A stretch of 64,000 bases of DNA from Trichoplusia ni (GCF_003590095.1 NC_039478.1:15996001-16060000); one strand, 5' to 3'; numbered from the stretch's first letter, positions 12,336-25,829 are shown. Made by a program: numbers and translations. The notes: generated by a model from the sequence alone, not told the origin.

Positions 12336-13825
12336 TCACTTCTGGGATTTAGAGCGGTGTTTCTTTTCTAAAATAGTGAAGTCTTTCTTCAAGTGTTGGT
12401 AGTAGACCCCCAGATGACACTCATAGCATAATGACTTGAACTATTTTTGAACTTTGTAAATAGAATTCTGTTACACTGCTTTTCTTTTTTTATTTGAATA
12501 CTTTTTCTTTTGAGTTTATTTTTTAATTTTTAAGTATTGAGCAGTGGTATTTCAGAATGAAGTAAGATTTGATATGACAACGGAGAAATATGTAGGTTAC
12601 AATTGTATGGGTAGGCATTTAGATGAGTGAAGGTAAAAGGAAACTATAACATATTTGGTTATTGGTACGTATTTATGATGAACCTTGAATCTAAAAGTGC
12701 GGAAGCATTTATTGTTTTATGCCCACACATTTATTGTTTGACGTCCGGCTACCAAGACTGGTAGTTTCAGTGAATTTTACTGAAACCACTAGAAAATAAT
12801 TAAATATAAAACAATAACAACTCGTCACTAGTACTATTGAAACCCAAATTAGTAACCTAATCATGTCGAATGAAGTTTTTTTTTATTTCAAAATAATCAA
12901 TTAATATTATCAGTATAGTAATCTATGCGTCAACTCATTTTAGTGTTAATTAAAAAAAAAGCGTATTTTTTTATTTTACCTTCAAGTTGTTCCGTCCGTC
13001 CATCCGTTGTTCTGGATGTTTCACAAAGAAAATTCTATTAGCGAAATGAAATACGTAAACAATATCTCCCAGCACTAAATTATCTATTGAAAACTGTTTG
13101 CTGTTTTCTATTATTCTATTGTTTAACAAAGAAAACGATAAGTCCTTAATGAAACAGAAATATTGTAGAATTTTCTTTGTAAATCGCTTATTATAACAAC
13201 ATTTAAGCTTAGGTAAACATCGACGTTCGATAATTTGTCTTTTAAAGGTGTGATGTAGCAACAAAGCAAATATGAAAACTTCCTACAGATGATTTTCCAC
13301 TTTAATCAATGTTTAAAATGACAAAGCTCATAGAGATCGAAAATTGCTTAAAAACACCGATAAAGTATACATGAGAGCGATTCGGATATCTCTAATTGTC
13401 CCTCTAGGAAACCGGTAATCACTACTTCTGCAGACACCCTGTATAATAAATATATAATAACAATCATTTCTAATACAGCATTCCTTATCAAGAAAACCGA
13501 GAAAGCAAAGAATTTTGTTATTTGCCACGTGAAACGTGAACAGTACCGGGTAAATAGAACAAAAATATCTAACGATTCCATAAATGCGAGTAACGACCTA
13601 TCCTATTGAATTGCAAATTAGATCTGTCAGCGAAAAGTATAAAGTAGCTGGTCTTTTGGTACGGTCACCAACAGAACACTGAACAAGGAAAGATTATCAA
13701 AACAACTGAATTTTGTAGAGTTGCTGTTTTGCTATCACATGGATGACACCGGTCTGATACAAAGAGTTAATAAAATATACGAAACTACAATTCCTAGATA
13801 ATAATTAAATTAAAATACCAGTCTA

Positions 13826-14008
13826 GAAATGTTCTACAGCTGGGCAAAGGCCATATAGGGAAGGTTTGAGCATGAACTGCCATGGTAGCTTACTGAGGGT
13901 TGGCGATTTCAGATTCCAATATTTAGAATTTAGGTTTTCTGACGATATTTTTCCCAAGTTCAATATGTTTGATCTTAGTGTAAACAAGCGTTTGTGTAAT
14001 CCACGATT
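13826..14008 (+). repeat. 'cagctgggcaaaggcc / ggaaggtttgag' repeat copy
   Basis: Contains 'ctacagctgggcaaaggcc', 'gggaaggtttgagcatgaac', 'ggttggcgatttcagattcc' and 'caagcgtttgtgtaatccacg'. The same ordered words recur at 54710-54850 and 55905-55995, marking one dispersed family known from Lepidoptera. Confidence 0.6.
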
Positions 14009-15534
14009 GTCATAAGTCAAAAGTTAGTCAAACCTCCCGCGACACAAAAATGACACACCTTGGTGCGGAAATGGTTTAATAAAATGCAGGTTGGGAAGAG
14101 AGATGTCGTTCTACGGTGTGTTGCGCTGTCAGGCTTCGACATCATAATAACATTACTTTAACACTCGGTGGAAGACCCTCTGTTGCTGACTGTACCCGGA
14201 TGTACTAATTGTAATAAGATTTGGATGTTCAAAGATAGATAAAGTAATATCGAGTCTTTTGTTTTTATGATTATGTATTCTGAATGTTGTTCTTGGTTAG
14301 ATATGCCTTATCTGTTTTTATAGGAGCTTTATACATTGATGTTTTTTTTTTGTTTTGGTAGTAAGGCTTTAGTGACTCTGCATGTCTACTTAAATAAGAA
14401 ACTTTAAGAAATTTCGTTTATATCCAAGCATTTTCTTTAAAAAACCCTCAATTGTTGACAATATTTTGAAAATCAACTTTGGCAATATGATTTTAGTTTG
14501 ACTCAAAAAATATTTTGACCAACATTCAAAGGGTCCATTAACACGTCTTAAAGTAGTTAATATTATTATGTTTGGAAGCATTACAGTGATATACACAGCG
14601 TAGAGCCATCTCCGTTCCATACCGTCAATAATATAACTTTAAGAAATAGCGATAGGCATCAAACTCACATTATAAATAAATACAACTTTAGACATTCAAA
14701 TAATTGTAATGTTACCTTTATTATTAATATAAACTGTATTTATTTACTATTGAATTAACACTATTCGCGATAAATCGTTTAGAAATTCGAACGAAAACTT
14801 CTGTAAACCCTCCATCATCATTCACATACAGGGCGTTTCAATTCAGCATTTTATCAAAACCACAATCTAAATGGCTGTATTCGGGTTCGTCCGTATATTA
14901 TTCAAGTGTCGTTTTTCGAAATAACGTGATGAAAGCCTATAATCCTCTTCCATTAAGCACTTATTGTGTGTCTGTCCCGACGGTCTTTTATAAAATCATT
15001 TTTTCGTGATTAAACATTTCGAATGAATTGCGGATGTATGAATCTGTATGGATTTGTATGTTCAGCAATTTGTAAATCCCCTCCAATTGCTCATTTAGGC
15101 TGTGTAAGTTCGGATATTAAGGATTATTTTCACATATTTCTTTTGTTATCGTATGTACACACAAGAGAATGGTATATTAAATTTGAGGAGGTTAGCTGCA
15201 GCTGAAATTGGGTCACTGGTTTTATAAATAAATGAGGAAATACGCCAAACATTTTCAATATTAATTAATCGATCTAGTTTTGAAGTGCTTATATTGAAAT
15301 TTGATTATACATATTTTATCATTAAAGATAATATTCAAGTTTTTTAAGGTCTGACAATTAAGAGGACCTAACAGTTAACGTCGCTGGTTCTATTCAAACA
15401 TTTTAAATCATTTAAGAAGATACGATATGTTTTAAGTAAAGCACAAGAGTTAAAAAAATAACTATTGCTTTAATGTATATGTATTTTAAAATTAAAAATT
15501 AGAAAAAAACAATCAAATGAAAAATTTTAAACCT

Positions 15535-15606
15535 CAGAAAGGACTCGAACCTGCCACTTCTGGCTCTACGCACAACTCGTTTTACCATATAAGCTGCCGA
15601 GGTCAT
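15535..15606 (-). repeat. tRNA-like SINE head
   Basis: On the minus strand the A-box-like stretch CAGCTTATATGGTAAAACG is followed ~35 bases later by the B box GGTTCGAGTCC. Spacing and order fit a tRNA-derived SINE head. The body is too diverged to delimit. Confidence 0.5.
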
Positions 15607-15923
15607 TGGCCAAGAATATTTGAATGTTCTATTTTAGCGTTTCAGCGAATAACATTTCTAACTCGTCAATGGTAATTTGAACAATTCGTTAAATTTACGG
15701 TCATTATAATTGGTATTTAATATCAAAGTTATGGATGAACGATATGTAGTTCTGAAATGTTTTGATTTCCGACACAGATTCATACATCAATGGAGTGTCA
15801 TAATACATATTTACAAAACATTAAAACACGATTACTTTTACGTTAACGAAAAAAAAACAAACATCCAATGAAATTTGTTACGTGAAGTAGGTACATCATA
15901 AATCTTCTGTAATCATATTATAT

Positions 15924-16137
15924 AACTAGCTATTGTTAGCGGCTCCGCCCTCTATAAATCAAGCCCTATACAATTTTCAACCCGATTAAATGAACCAGGC
16001 TCATTCAATCGGGATAAAAATGCGTTAATCCAGATTATAAACCAACTACGTATCAAATTTCATTCAAATCCGTCGAGTAGTTTTGGCGTAAACAAGTAAC
16101 AAACATTCAAACAAATTTTCACGTTTATAAAATTAGT
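15924..16137 (+). repeat. 'ctagctgttgcccgcg' repeat, diverged copy
   Basis: Starts with 'actagctattgttagcgg' and ends with the family's 3' words 'caaatccgtcgagtagtttt' and 'taacaaacattcaaac', finishing 'aaaattagta'. This is a widespread lepidopteran repeat with its start and end both recognisable here. Confidence 0.6.
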
Positions 16138-17810
16138 ACACAAAGTTAATGTAGATGTCGCTAGCGTCTGCCACATTATTACTCCATTTGCTTACTGATC
16201 CGTGGCCTTCCGTGCACTGATCGAATCTCTGTTTTAATATTGATGTTTGAGGGGAAGTGACCCGTGATTTTACGAAGCTCTTTATCGTCCGTAATGAATC
16301 GGTTTGTTTGTGAGCGCATTTTATTTTGTATATTTAACTTAAATTACTGCTTTAAATTACTTTACGGGATCTGTTTGACTTTATTATTGGTTTAATTATG
16401 TATTGTTTATTTGGAAGATGTGCTGTCACTGTTTCTGGAATACATTTTGGTTTTGTGTTGAGTGTTCTTCTTGCGGTTTGCCAACGGAGTCGAATATTTT
16501 TTTACGGAATTGAGGAACTTGAAACTATTTCGAAACGGTATTGATTAAAGTTTGGTACTATTGTATCATGACTACTAGACCAAACCAAGATCGAGTAGCA
16601 ATCCAGTGTTTTCAGCTTTGTTCGACCGAGTGTAGTTCCAGGTTGTGCCACTGCACGAATTGGCGCTAGAGTCAGGTCTTCAATTCTAACTTGATTTCAA
16701 ATCAGTTGAAACAGAACTTTATTCTGGCTGCTTCTAGATTATGGAAAATAGGTCTTTGATATAACCACAACGTTGAACCAAACAACCACAGAGAATACCA
16801 AACAATAGAGAATTCCTTGAAAAAAATATTAAGAACAGTCCAAGCAAGAGCTAAGTGAAACTACACGCTGCAATTACAACAAGAAACCTACTGGGGCAAG
16901 CTGAAACATCGTTCATCCTGTTTCTTTTCAACTGAGAAAAACTAGGGAAAAAAAACCTTGTTTCGGATGACCCCGAAACAAAAGAGATTCTTTCATTTGC
17001 AGCCCACTTCTTACACGTTGGGGGACAATGCTTCTTTGTTTCTTTAGCTGTGATTATAAACATGAAAATACTCTGTTTTTTTTTTTAATTTGTGGGTTGT
17101 AATGTTTTCAAGGCGTACCTACTGAAAATATTACGTTCATTGCACTTTTTATTGAATCTATTTTATGGTCCTTTGCTGCGTCCATATACCCACCATTTGA
17201 TGCGAAGGTCAGCTTAAGTCAGATGAAGCCCAAATTGTTATTGCCATAAAAAAACTTAAAATAATAGCTAGATTTAGTTTAGATCAAAACTCAGCTTCAG
17301 CTTAAACAAAATAACTACCAATTAACGGATTGTCCTAAAAATGATAGACAGACAGACATCGATATCTTTAAAGAAATCTATCAGATTAAGGTCAAACCTA
17401 ATCTAAAGCAAACTTCACGAAACAGGTCAAACTTCTCGTCTTACAAAAACATCTCATATTTAAGCAATTCGCAACGTTATATAACGTCATTACTTTTAAC
17501 TTCAATGCCTGCCTATCGGATTACTTCATTAACTTTTCCTTTCAACATTTGTGTGTTACTCCCACATTTTTCCACCTTAATCTCAATGAGAAAACGTTTC
17601 TCGGAAATCGTAAAATTGAGTGATATCACGTATAAATCAAACACGTAAATGAGGAATAAGGTAAAAAATCAGCCATTAGGCCAGCCAGTTGGAAGATCAA
17701 GACAGTGTGTTGATTCATAGCGCTCATTTGTTTTTTATGCTCTGCCTTTTCGAATTCAGGTGCTGCTAGGCAAGGTTTTTTTTTTAAATCGACTCCGTAA
17801 CAATTTTAGG
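16138..17810. other. Unassigned AT-rich DNA
   Basis: No gene, RNA or clear repeat was recognised. The 70-codon minus frame at 16851-17063 has no known motif. Confidence 0.55.
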
Positions 17811-18044
17811 ACTCGCTGTTGCCCGTAGGCCTATAGTTGCAAACCAAAAATGATACCAAGTGTACAAAAAAGTGGTATAAAATCCTACCCTACTACTACT
17901 ACTATCCTATGTGTTAATCTTGGTTATAAACTATCTGTGTAAAAAGTTTTGTCTAAATCCGTTCAGCTGTTTTTGCGTGAAAGAGGAACAAACATTTATA
18001 CATCCATACACACAAACATTCACGTTTTTAATATTAGTAGGATG
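17811..18044 (+). repeat. 'ctagctgttgcccgcg' repeat copy with (CTA)n
   Basis: Begins 'actcgctgttgcccgtaggc', contains a short (CTA)5 run near 17890, and ends with 'aaatccgttcagctgttttt', 'gcgtgaaagaggaacaaac' and 'ttaatattagtaggatg', the standard tail of this family. The 115-codon frame starting at 17949 is this repeat read through into flanking DNA. Confidence 0.65.
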
Positions 18045-21000
18045 TCATCTGTATTACATACTCAAGTGTCTATGTTGAATTGCATGTATCGGGTTTTTGG
18101 TCAGAAACCCTTTGAAAATGTCTTTATATATTTCTCTTTATATACTATTATCTACTATATCTTTTACTTGCTTGCTCATCTTGCTCCAAGTCAAAGTATA
18201 TTGGCCATTTTCCGCACAAAGTTTAAGTTTTTCATTAAACATTTTATGGCTCAAACAAAATCCTCATTTCAATACTTCCACAAAGAAAATACATAAAAAT
18301 GTTAATTAGTGTTCTTCTTCAGTACAAACTGTGTCCGAAGAATTAAAAAGTAATTATATCAAACACTACTCTGTAGTTTTGCAAAACAAAGATTGGAAAC
18401 TCGTTCAAAGTGAATAAATTTAACTGTGGAAAATATTCTGTTTTAAATTGGCTCTACTTAAAATAAGTTAAAGGATCGCCATTTTAATATTCTCTTCTTC
18501 ATAAAAAAAAAACAACTTAAGCTTGCAGGAATTTTCATGTTGCGTAAAAATCACATGAGTAAAGAAATCCAACTCAGAACAAGCTTTCTTAGACCCCACA
18601 AATGCTTGTCCTACTCGGGAATGGAACTTGGGGCGCGTGGAGCACAGACTTTAGCGCGGTGCATACATTCTATATACTCGTACATATTTAATCCGCTTAA
18701 AAAATACTCATTTGGTTAACTCCAAGACACTGATATTCTACCTTCTTGCTCCGATTAACAAATAGGCCGTTAGGGCTTCCAGTAAATCTGCTTCAGTTGA
18801 ATACTGCACCCATAACCCAAATTAATGGGTAAAATATTTATTAGAAATGCAACTTTGGAATTTAAAGGCTTAATGACTGACAAAGACCAACGTTTAGTAC
18901 TTAAACGGTTTTACCTCGCTTTTGGCTATCAAATATAATTTTAGAAAATAGGTTGTGTATTTGGTTATAAAGTCAATAATACAGAATTTCCATAAAATCC
19001 GTACCGAATTTCATGTGATTATATTGATCTAACTTGAAATGTAACAAGCTCACATACTCATAAACTTTTACTCTCATAATATTAATGAGCAAATTTAAAA
19101 GAAGGTGGTATGTAATACCTATTGTAAAATAAAAAATAAAAATCTCGAAACCCACGTTCAATTGAAACAAACTGCCTAAAAAATTGTGTAATAAAATCTA
19201 AACTGCAGCAATTACAATCTTGGAGGACAAAAGAATAAAGCTGACTTTAAGAAAAGAGACCATCTTTTAACATTTTATATTTGACACTTACGGTACCCTC
19301 GCTTGATAATGCGACCTTTCCACAGAAATTCTCACCGTTTTCATTTACATAATTGTTTAAATAACACGTTTAATTACATTATACTGAGCACGACAAATCC
19401 TCGACTTTACCTGTTTAAAACGTAAATACGAAATTGAATGGATTGTTGACTTAAAATTTATCGTTACAGGAACTGATTAAATTTGTAAAATGTATTTGTT
19501 TAAAAGGAATTGTTTAGTTTTGTGAAGGTCTGCGATCTGCAAATATGATTCTGGTTTGAGCCCTTTGTGATGAGAAATCGAGTTTTATTTTAGTTTTGTA
19601 TCAAGGGTTTTAAACAGCTTTTGTGAGCGGTTTTGTAGCTAATAAATAATAAAATATTTTAATAAACTGAACGGTAATGAAAAACTTTAAATACAATAAC
19701 TTTGTTATGTTTTTGAGGTCACAATTTGAAACAAAATCATACGAAATATTAAACATCTTAAATCTCAGAAGAATCTTACGCTAGAAGACGTAATAAACAA
19801 AACAACACGAAACGAACACAACTCAAAATACTTTAAATCTGAACTCACATTTTGAAACAAAGAACATTAATTTAAAGCAAAATAAAGAAGTGCTTGGAAC
19901 AGTTGAATGGAGTGCCGTAATACATTGTTTTGAACAATAATAACTCTCACGTGTAATTTGCAAGCTCTGCTTATCTGTTTACTGTGGCTTTGTTTGTTTG
20001 CTTGTCTTGTAAGCCTAGTTAGAAGACTCACCGCGCTTAGATAATGTTATCAACGTATTTTATTACAACAGTTTCGAATTTTCGAAATCTAGACTGACGA
20101 TTACAACTGCAATGTGCTTTAGATGACAAAGCCAAAGTATCGGAAAGGAAAAAAGGTCTAGGAGAATGCAAATTATTACACTATTTAGCAAACATATTAA
20201 CGACCTCGACTAAAATTGATAATTTAGTAAGTTCGATTAGTGGTTATGTGAATACACCATCCTAATAAGGCTCTGTCATTCTTACAATGTGTGTTTTAAT
20301 GTCTGTCCGTAGATCTGAATAATAAAAACCATAGGAATCAAGGGTGGGTGATTATTTTATTTTGTTGTTTCTGCAGCCTATTTGTAAATAACTCTTAGAA
20401 TATTTAATCCAACTCACCTATATCGGTTTTATTATAGACAAGAAATAACTTACCAAAGAATGTAACTCACAAAATTAAGTTGTTTTTTTTTAATTTTGTA
20501 TTTTTCCTTTTAATTTTGTATTTTCCCAGTAATAATTTTCTCTACCAAAGTGAGGTCAAGTCTCACAAAAGGTACATGAACTTACATCACTCTATTTTCT
20601 TCTCTAATTAGGAAAGTTTTTAATATCCCTTTTTTATTGTCTATGCCATTGTTCACAGGGAAGTAAATTTTACAATTCCCCCATCCCGACAATTATAAAA
20701 GTTTTAATTGCTCGTACTTTTCTAATTACAAAAAATACCAGTCTCATGAGCTAAGGGAATATAAAGGGAAAAACTGGAAAAAAAAAACGCTTCGCCTTAC
20801 GTTCGAATGGGTGGAACTTTGATAATTTATTGAGCAATAAAGCCTTGAATTAATGTAAAGAAACATTAAAAAGGACCGTGCGTTTTTTGCTCGGATATGA
20901 AATGCATGCTTGCATTGGATATTATACCAGGATTAAAACTAATTTAACGATCGGAGGGAGTGAACGGAAAATAATATTATAACAATAACTGGGGTTTATT

Positions 21001-21344
21001 TCAAAGAGTTATGCCGCTGTTAAGATTAAATCTGGCTTTTATGTGGTTAACTTTATTAGAAAAATGCCATGCAATGTGAATAAAGTGCTATATTTATTTT
21101 AGTATTTTAATTCTCTTTATTGTATTTTTAAATCATTTATGTATGGATAAATGCATGAGGTGATTTTTACAAATAAAACAGGTCAAACGAAGGCTTGCTT
21201 CCGACACTGAGGGAACTGAGGGTTCCGTTCAAATTTTAATACACAATATGTGCAACAAGAAATGGTTAGCCATCAATTTCTGACTGTACCTGTAGTCGCT
21301 TAACCTTGATGTTTATTTTTGTCTTTGAAAATTTCAACCCTCGA
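18045..21344. other. Unassigned AT-rich DNA
   Basis: No coding region recognised. A two-copy tandem of about 21 bp ('ttttaattttgtatttt' twice) lies at 20490-20527. Everything else is AT-rich single-copy-looking sequence. Confidence 0.55.
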
Positions 21345-21422
21345 GCCATCACAGCTCATGAGATGCAGTCTGGTAACAGACGAACAGACGTTCCATTTTC
21401 AACTTTGCGTACGGAACTCTAA
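21345..21422 (+). repeat. 'catgagatacagcctg' repeat fragment
   Basis: Contains 'cagctcatgagatgcagtct', 'ggtaacagacgaacagacg' and 'gcgtacggaactct', the diagnostic 3' portion of a dispersed lepidopteran family. Other copies are at 22790, 27569, 33585, 34925, 38485, 41120 and 44826. Confidence 0.6.
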
Positions 21423-22162
21423 GAACAATATCATGAAATAAAACTTGGTTTAATACGTATACGTTTGCGATTTAATAGTTATTAAGATTATTTATTTTAT
21501 TTTTATTTTATTATAAAGGTTCTTCAACGACTTATTCACTATAACATATTACATAGACAACTAGTAAGTACATGGATAATCATGGTAAATTTGTCACTTA
21601 AAGAAGAACACAGCTTAAACATAAATCAACTATACAACTATGAGATCTGTTTCAATTTAAAATTTAGAAGATAATATGACGTACTTTACTCTGTTTTAGA
21701 ACAACATTCTTTAATAAGCTAGGAACACTTCTTTATCAGTTAACAATAGGTGATTAGAATTATTAAAAAAGAAGAGAAGTATTATCATTGTGAAAACGAA
21801 TTTAGCTCACAATTAATCTTAAAAAGTTTGTAATCGCGAATGTTACTGCAATGGGTAGTGACCAGTGAAAAAAATGCATTTATTTCCTCTAGTATTTAAA
21901 AAAAAGATTTCTTTAAGAAAATTATTTTACTCCATCTTTGTACTGAGCAAAGTTATAGAACCTTCACCCGTTTGCACTGAAACCATGTTCGTAAGGCTGT
22001 TAACAAACATGGCAGTTTTAGGATCTGTTTTTTGAGTATTTTTTCTTATGTCTTAATATTCCCCGAAAATTCATTTTACCATGCAGTTTCTATCTCAGAC
22101 AGAACAAAATTAACTCTTTAGTTGAACAAAATAATGGCAGACCTTTTGGTATAAATTGTGTA

Positions 22163-22203
22163 AAAGAGGTTCCCAATGTGTGCCCAACATTGGGAACCTC
22201 TTT
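22163..22203. repeat. Perfect hairpin, 17-bp stem, 7-nt loop
   Basis: The arm AAAGAGGTTCCCAATGT (22163-22179) is exactly reverse-complemented at 22187-22203, with loop GTGCCCA. Flanking bases do not pair, so the structure ends abruptly at both sides. Confidence 0.9.
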
Positions 22204-22317
22204 GAGTACCTGAACATTTGACTTCTTGTGACTTGTAGGGTGTCAAAGTGTGGAAGAATAACCGAATATCTGCAAATATACTCGTGTGAGGACACTTAGC
22301 ACTTAGGTACTTAGCTG

Positions 22318-22378
22318 AAACCGGTAAGACTGGTAGCCGACCCCAACATAGTTGGGAAAAGGCTAGGCCAATGATGAA
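22318..22378 (+). repeat. (GAT)n-tailed LINE 3' end fragment
   Basis: Reads 'ggtagccgaccccaacatag' then 'ttgggaaaaggctaggcc' and 'aatgatga'. It is the same 3' terminus as the minus-strand copies at 32938 and 36575, here on the plus strand and very short, as expected for a 5'-truncated LINE. Confidence 0.6.
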
Positions 22379-22789
22379 ACTTGAGTGAGGACAAATGAAA
22401 GTGCACTGAAGTAGAATGTTGATGACTTAACGAAAAGCGTTCTTAACTTCGTTTAATGAGATAAAAAACATTTTAGCTGCCAAATATGTACCCAGCCTTA
22501 AGTCCAGTAAAAGAAATCTGAAAGGGTTAGCGAAGTTCTTTGAGTCGTTTTGTCAGCGTGCACTAGTGACGCGTTTTTCATTCTTAGTTACAAAGTCGCG
22601 ACCTCTGTTAGACGGGTTCTTGAGATATACAGTTGAATCGTTTGAAACGAAATGTAGTTTACAAAGAGTAAAATGTTATTTCGAATTTCTTTTAAACTCA
22701 CTGTTTAATATTAAAGGACTGGATGGAGGAACTGTTGGACGGTTTTTTTAAATCGTTCTATAAGCAAAGACTAAAAACGTATTCCTATG

Positions 22790-22965
22790 CTGAGGGTCCG
22801 TTGTCCGTCCATCCGACCATTATTTTGTCCTTCTGTCTTTCTCGGGTAGAAAGACAGAAGGACAAAATTAGTCCGATCGTCCGTTACCAGGCTGTATCTT
22901 AACAACCGTGGTAGATAGCTCAAAATTTTTTAATAAAATATTTACAGATGATGTATTTCTGGTGT
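22790..22965 (-). repeat. 'catgagatacagcctg' repeat copy carrying a hairpin
   Basis: The plus strand shows 'gagggtccgttgtccgtcc', 'cgtccgttaccaggctgtat', 'acaaccgtggtagatagc' and 'acagatgatgtatttctgg', the reverse of the family consensus. A 47-bp perfect hairpin (22822-22868) sits in the 'gacagacggacag' part of the repeat. Confidence 0.6.
22822..22868. repeat. Perfect hairpin, 21-bp stem, 5-nt loop
   Basis: Arms 22822-22842 and 22848-22868 are exact reverse complements around loop CGGGT. The arms contain TCCTTCTGTCTTTCT. No pairing continues outside the arms. Confidence 0.92.
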
Positions 22966-25010
22966 CACTATAAAGAGAAATAAACACCGAGGTTAAGCAA
23001 TTTGATAGGTGATCTTTTTTTCTTCAGTATTTTTTATACAGAAGTCTATACCAGAGTCGAGAGTCCGCTTCACACTTGACCAGGTTTTTATGTTCTTAGG
23101 TTGTGCCATACGCTTTTTATGATCAAACATTGTATACTATATCACAAACAGATATAGAAGTTTACGAGATGTGCAAATAACTCGTTAATAACGTAGTTGT
23201 TACTTCCTCGATATTTTAAGTAAGATAACATATATTTTCCAAGCAAAAATGCTAGACTTAGAGTCCAAATAAGCAAGTACTAATATCCGTTTATTCGTTT
23301 TAATTACAATTAAGGACACAGAACGACAGGCATTTTGGTTTGATCTTGAAGATAAGCAAAGAATAATAGGGTGTTTTCTATGCTTGCCTCGTATCACACG
23401 ATACCTAATCCCTTTATTTAGGAAATCCCCTCGACTGACTCGATATACCCTAAGGGAAGCTGACAATTTGGAAATATTGGCAAAGATAATTGAAGTTCAT
23501 GAAAAAACTTAATAGGTTTTTGATGGAAAGATGATTACAGATAATATGAATAAATAAAAAAAAATAAAAGCAAAAGACGCAATTTAAGAGCTTTAAACAA
23601 AAATATGAAAATAATACAAATTCATTTCAATAACAATCGTCAAACGAAATCGAAAACATCCACAAAATTTATAAAAAAAAATCTCGTATAAAAACCACTG
23701 AACATTGAATCGAGTGAATCCCAATTCGATCGGATTCCCCACACTGGCCGCGCATAGATTTATGAAGAAATTAGAATAGGTACGTGACCAACTACTTGAT
23801 ATTCACGAGCCGCACCCACAAAAGGCAAGATGCGTTTGCTTTCAGAATTTAGACCACGTAACATAGAACGCTTCAGGGAGTCCATTTCCACAAATATTGG
23901 ACTGCATTACTCTAGAGATTCTAATATCTATGTAGATGTATAGTTACAGAAATTGGTATGGAATCTGCTCGCGTCATATTTAACCAAGGACGTTAATTGG
24001 ATCGTTTGTAACGGCAACTGTTATTATAAATGGAAATGTGGTTCTATGAAGCTTGTTTGTGATTTCAGTAAGTTGCGGACGGTAATGGGAAAAAGATGTG
24101 GAGGGGCTATGTGTGTTAGTTTGTGTTAGTATGGGTTATTTAATACTTGTTCTCGCTGCTGACTTTGCCTGCCCAGATGCAAGCATTTATAATATTTGTC
24201 TGAACAAAACAATCGTCACCCTCAAAATACATTATTGTGTCAACCATCGTTTTTATTTTGATTTATAGTATGTCTTCTGAAAATTACAACTACATTCGTA
24301 GGAGTAGATTGACCGACGGACAATCACGACTAGAGGCAAACAGATAGAGGTCGACCAACAGTGTTACACAGCAAAACCTTAAAAACAATGTCTACGTGTT
24401 ATAAAATGAAAATACATTACACTTATTTTTTTTATTCTAAACGCTTATATACTTTATTATTACAAAGAGAACAGATCAACTCTTCATTTCCCAAAAGAAA
24501 AAAAAACACGTAATACAGTTTCCAAACAATAAAATTAATTTAATTTTCTTTTCATTACCAAGTCGGTTCGTTTAACAAAATTTACGTATATTAGTTGTCT
24601 GAAAAACGCTGCAAATTCATGTCTGGCCGTCGTTCGGGAGAAGGATAGAGAATAAAAGGGAACAATAATAATTTTAATCAAAAACAATGAGATTGCGCTC
24701 GACGCAAATTGGTCTTCTTTTGCCATTAACATGATGATGAAACGCTGTGATGCTTGGTCGAGGGAGGTGTTGCCTAGTTTCTATTACACCGTACTGATTC
24801 ATGTTCCTTGTTTAGATGTAACAAAAAAATAAACATTGTATGGTACGAATTTTAAGGTAAGCAAAGTACTAATGCGACTTCCTCACAGACTCCAGTGATA
24901 AATAGTAAGGGAAAATATAGTGGGGGACACTTGATTTCAAATCGCTATCACGCAACCTTTCCTGTATGAGGTGAGGCCTGCGCTCATCAGTGAGACGTAT
25001 ATTTTTAAGT
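22966..25010. other. Unassigned AT-rich DNA
   Basis: No gene recognised. Minus frames at 23200-23466 and 24535-24732 have no known motif. Confidence 0.55.
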
Positions 25011-25125
25011 AGAATTCGACTCGCGACCCCGTCCCGTTAGCTCATGATTAAGGACGCCGGTTGGGTCGGACACTAGTCGGGCAAACCCGATAAATACGTA
25101 AATCATATAATAAAGACGTATATTA
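25011..25125 (+). repeat. 'gattaaggac...cactagtcgggc' repeat
   Basis: Contains 'ctcatgattaaggacgccgg', 'ttgggtcggacactagtcgg' and 'gcaaacccgataaatacg'. A second copy with the same ordered words is at 48117-48210. I recognise the motif from lepidopteran genomes but cannot name the element. Confidence 0.55.
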
Positions 25126-25829
25126 AGCGTGATTGAAGCAAGTTCTGCACTGAGTTTCCTTATGTGAGGTCACAAACATTCAAGTCTAAAGCACACAGAC
25201 ACTCTGACTCCGACAGTCGTTTACGGATCACACGTCCTATGCGGAGCTCGAACTTCTAGCAGGTCGCACAATTTTATTTGCGTGTTGACAATCAGCTATC
25301 TGTGCAAAAAAAATCACATAGATTCTACCAGTAAACACATTGTAATTGATATCACCTTTGCTAAAGTATTTCAATATGCAAGATACTGAAACGACTTTAA
25401 TTCGCTGTGGAAGAGTGATAGCGCACGATATCGCCTATAGCGTCATCTCTTTCATAACTACAACAGTACTTCTCTGAATACGTTCACTAAAAACAAAAGC
25501 GAAATTCATTCTATATGAAAAATACTTGTTCAGTTTCAGATATCAATTATAAACGGAATAACAGGTCAAACAATACTTTCGAGTGGTTGAGTGTTTTAAA
25601 GCAGCAATATTACATTCATACAATTGATTCGTATTCGTTTTCAGTTATTACTTTTAAAGGAATGCCTGAAGCTATGTTTAAAATGTAAACATTCATAAAA
25701 CTTATTTTAAAATCGGCCTGTATCACAAAGCAGAGAGAGAAATATTTTGTCAAGTGTTGACTGGGTGTATCAATTACGTGTTAAGCTATTGTAAGTGCAG
25801 TAACAAAATGTACTAGGTAAAAAAAATAC

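Larger units (their letters stand above)
10288..15534. other. Unassigned AT-rich DNA with sparse repeats
   Basis: No coding region is recognised. Frames at 11599-11817, 12971-13264, 13348-13581 and 14390-14620 have no motif I know and biased AT composition. Supported contents are a tRNA-like SINE head (12268-12335) and a repeat copy (13826-14008). The stretch near 14090-14150 resembles the segment near 5870 ('agagatgtcgttctac' against 'agcaagatgtcgctctac'), an unclassified possible repeat. Confidence 0.55.

Noticed and set aside
17949..18296. 115-codon plus-strand frame
   Set aside because: Its first third is the 3' tail of the 'ctagctgttgcccgcg' repeat; the rest is AT-rich hydrophobic noise.
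22163..22203. miRNA precursor
   Set aside because: A fully perfect stem of 17 bp with a 7-nt loop is too short and too perfect for an animal pre-miRNA; the same holds for the other three short hairpins.
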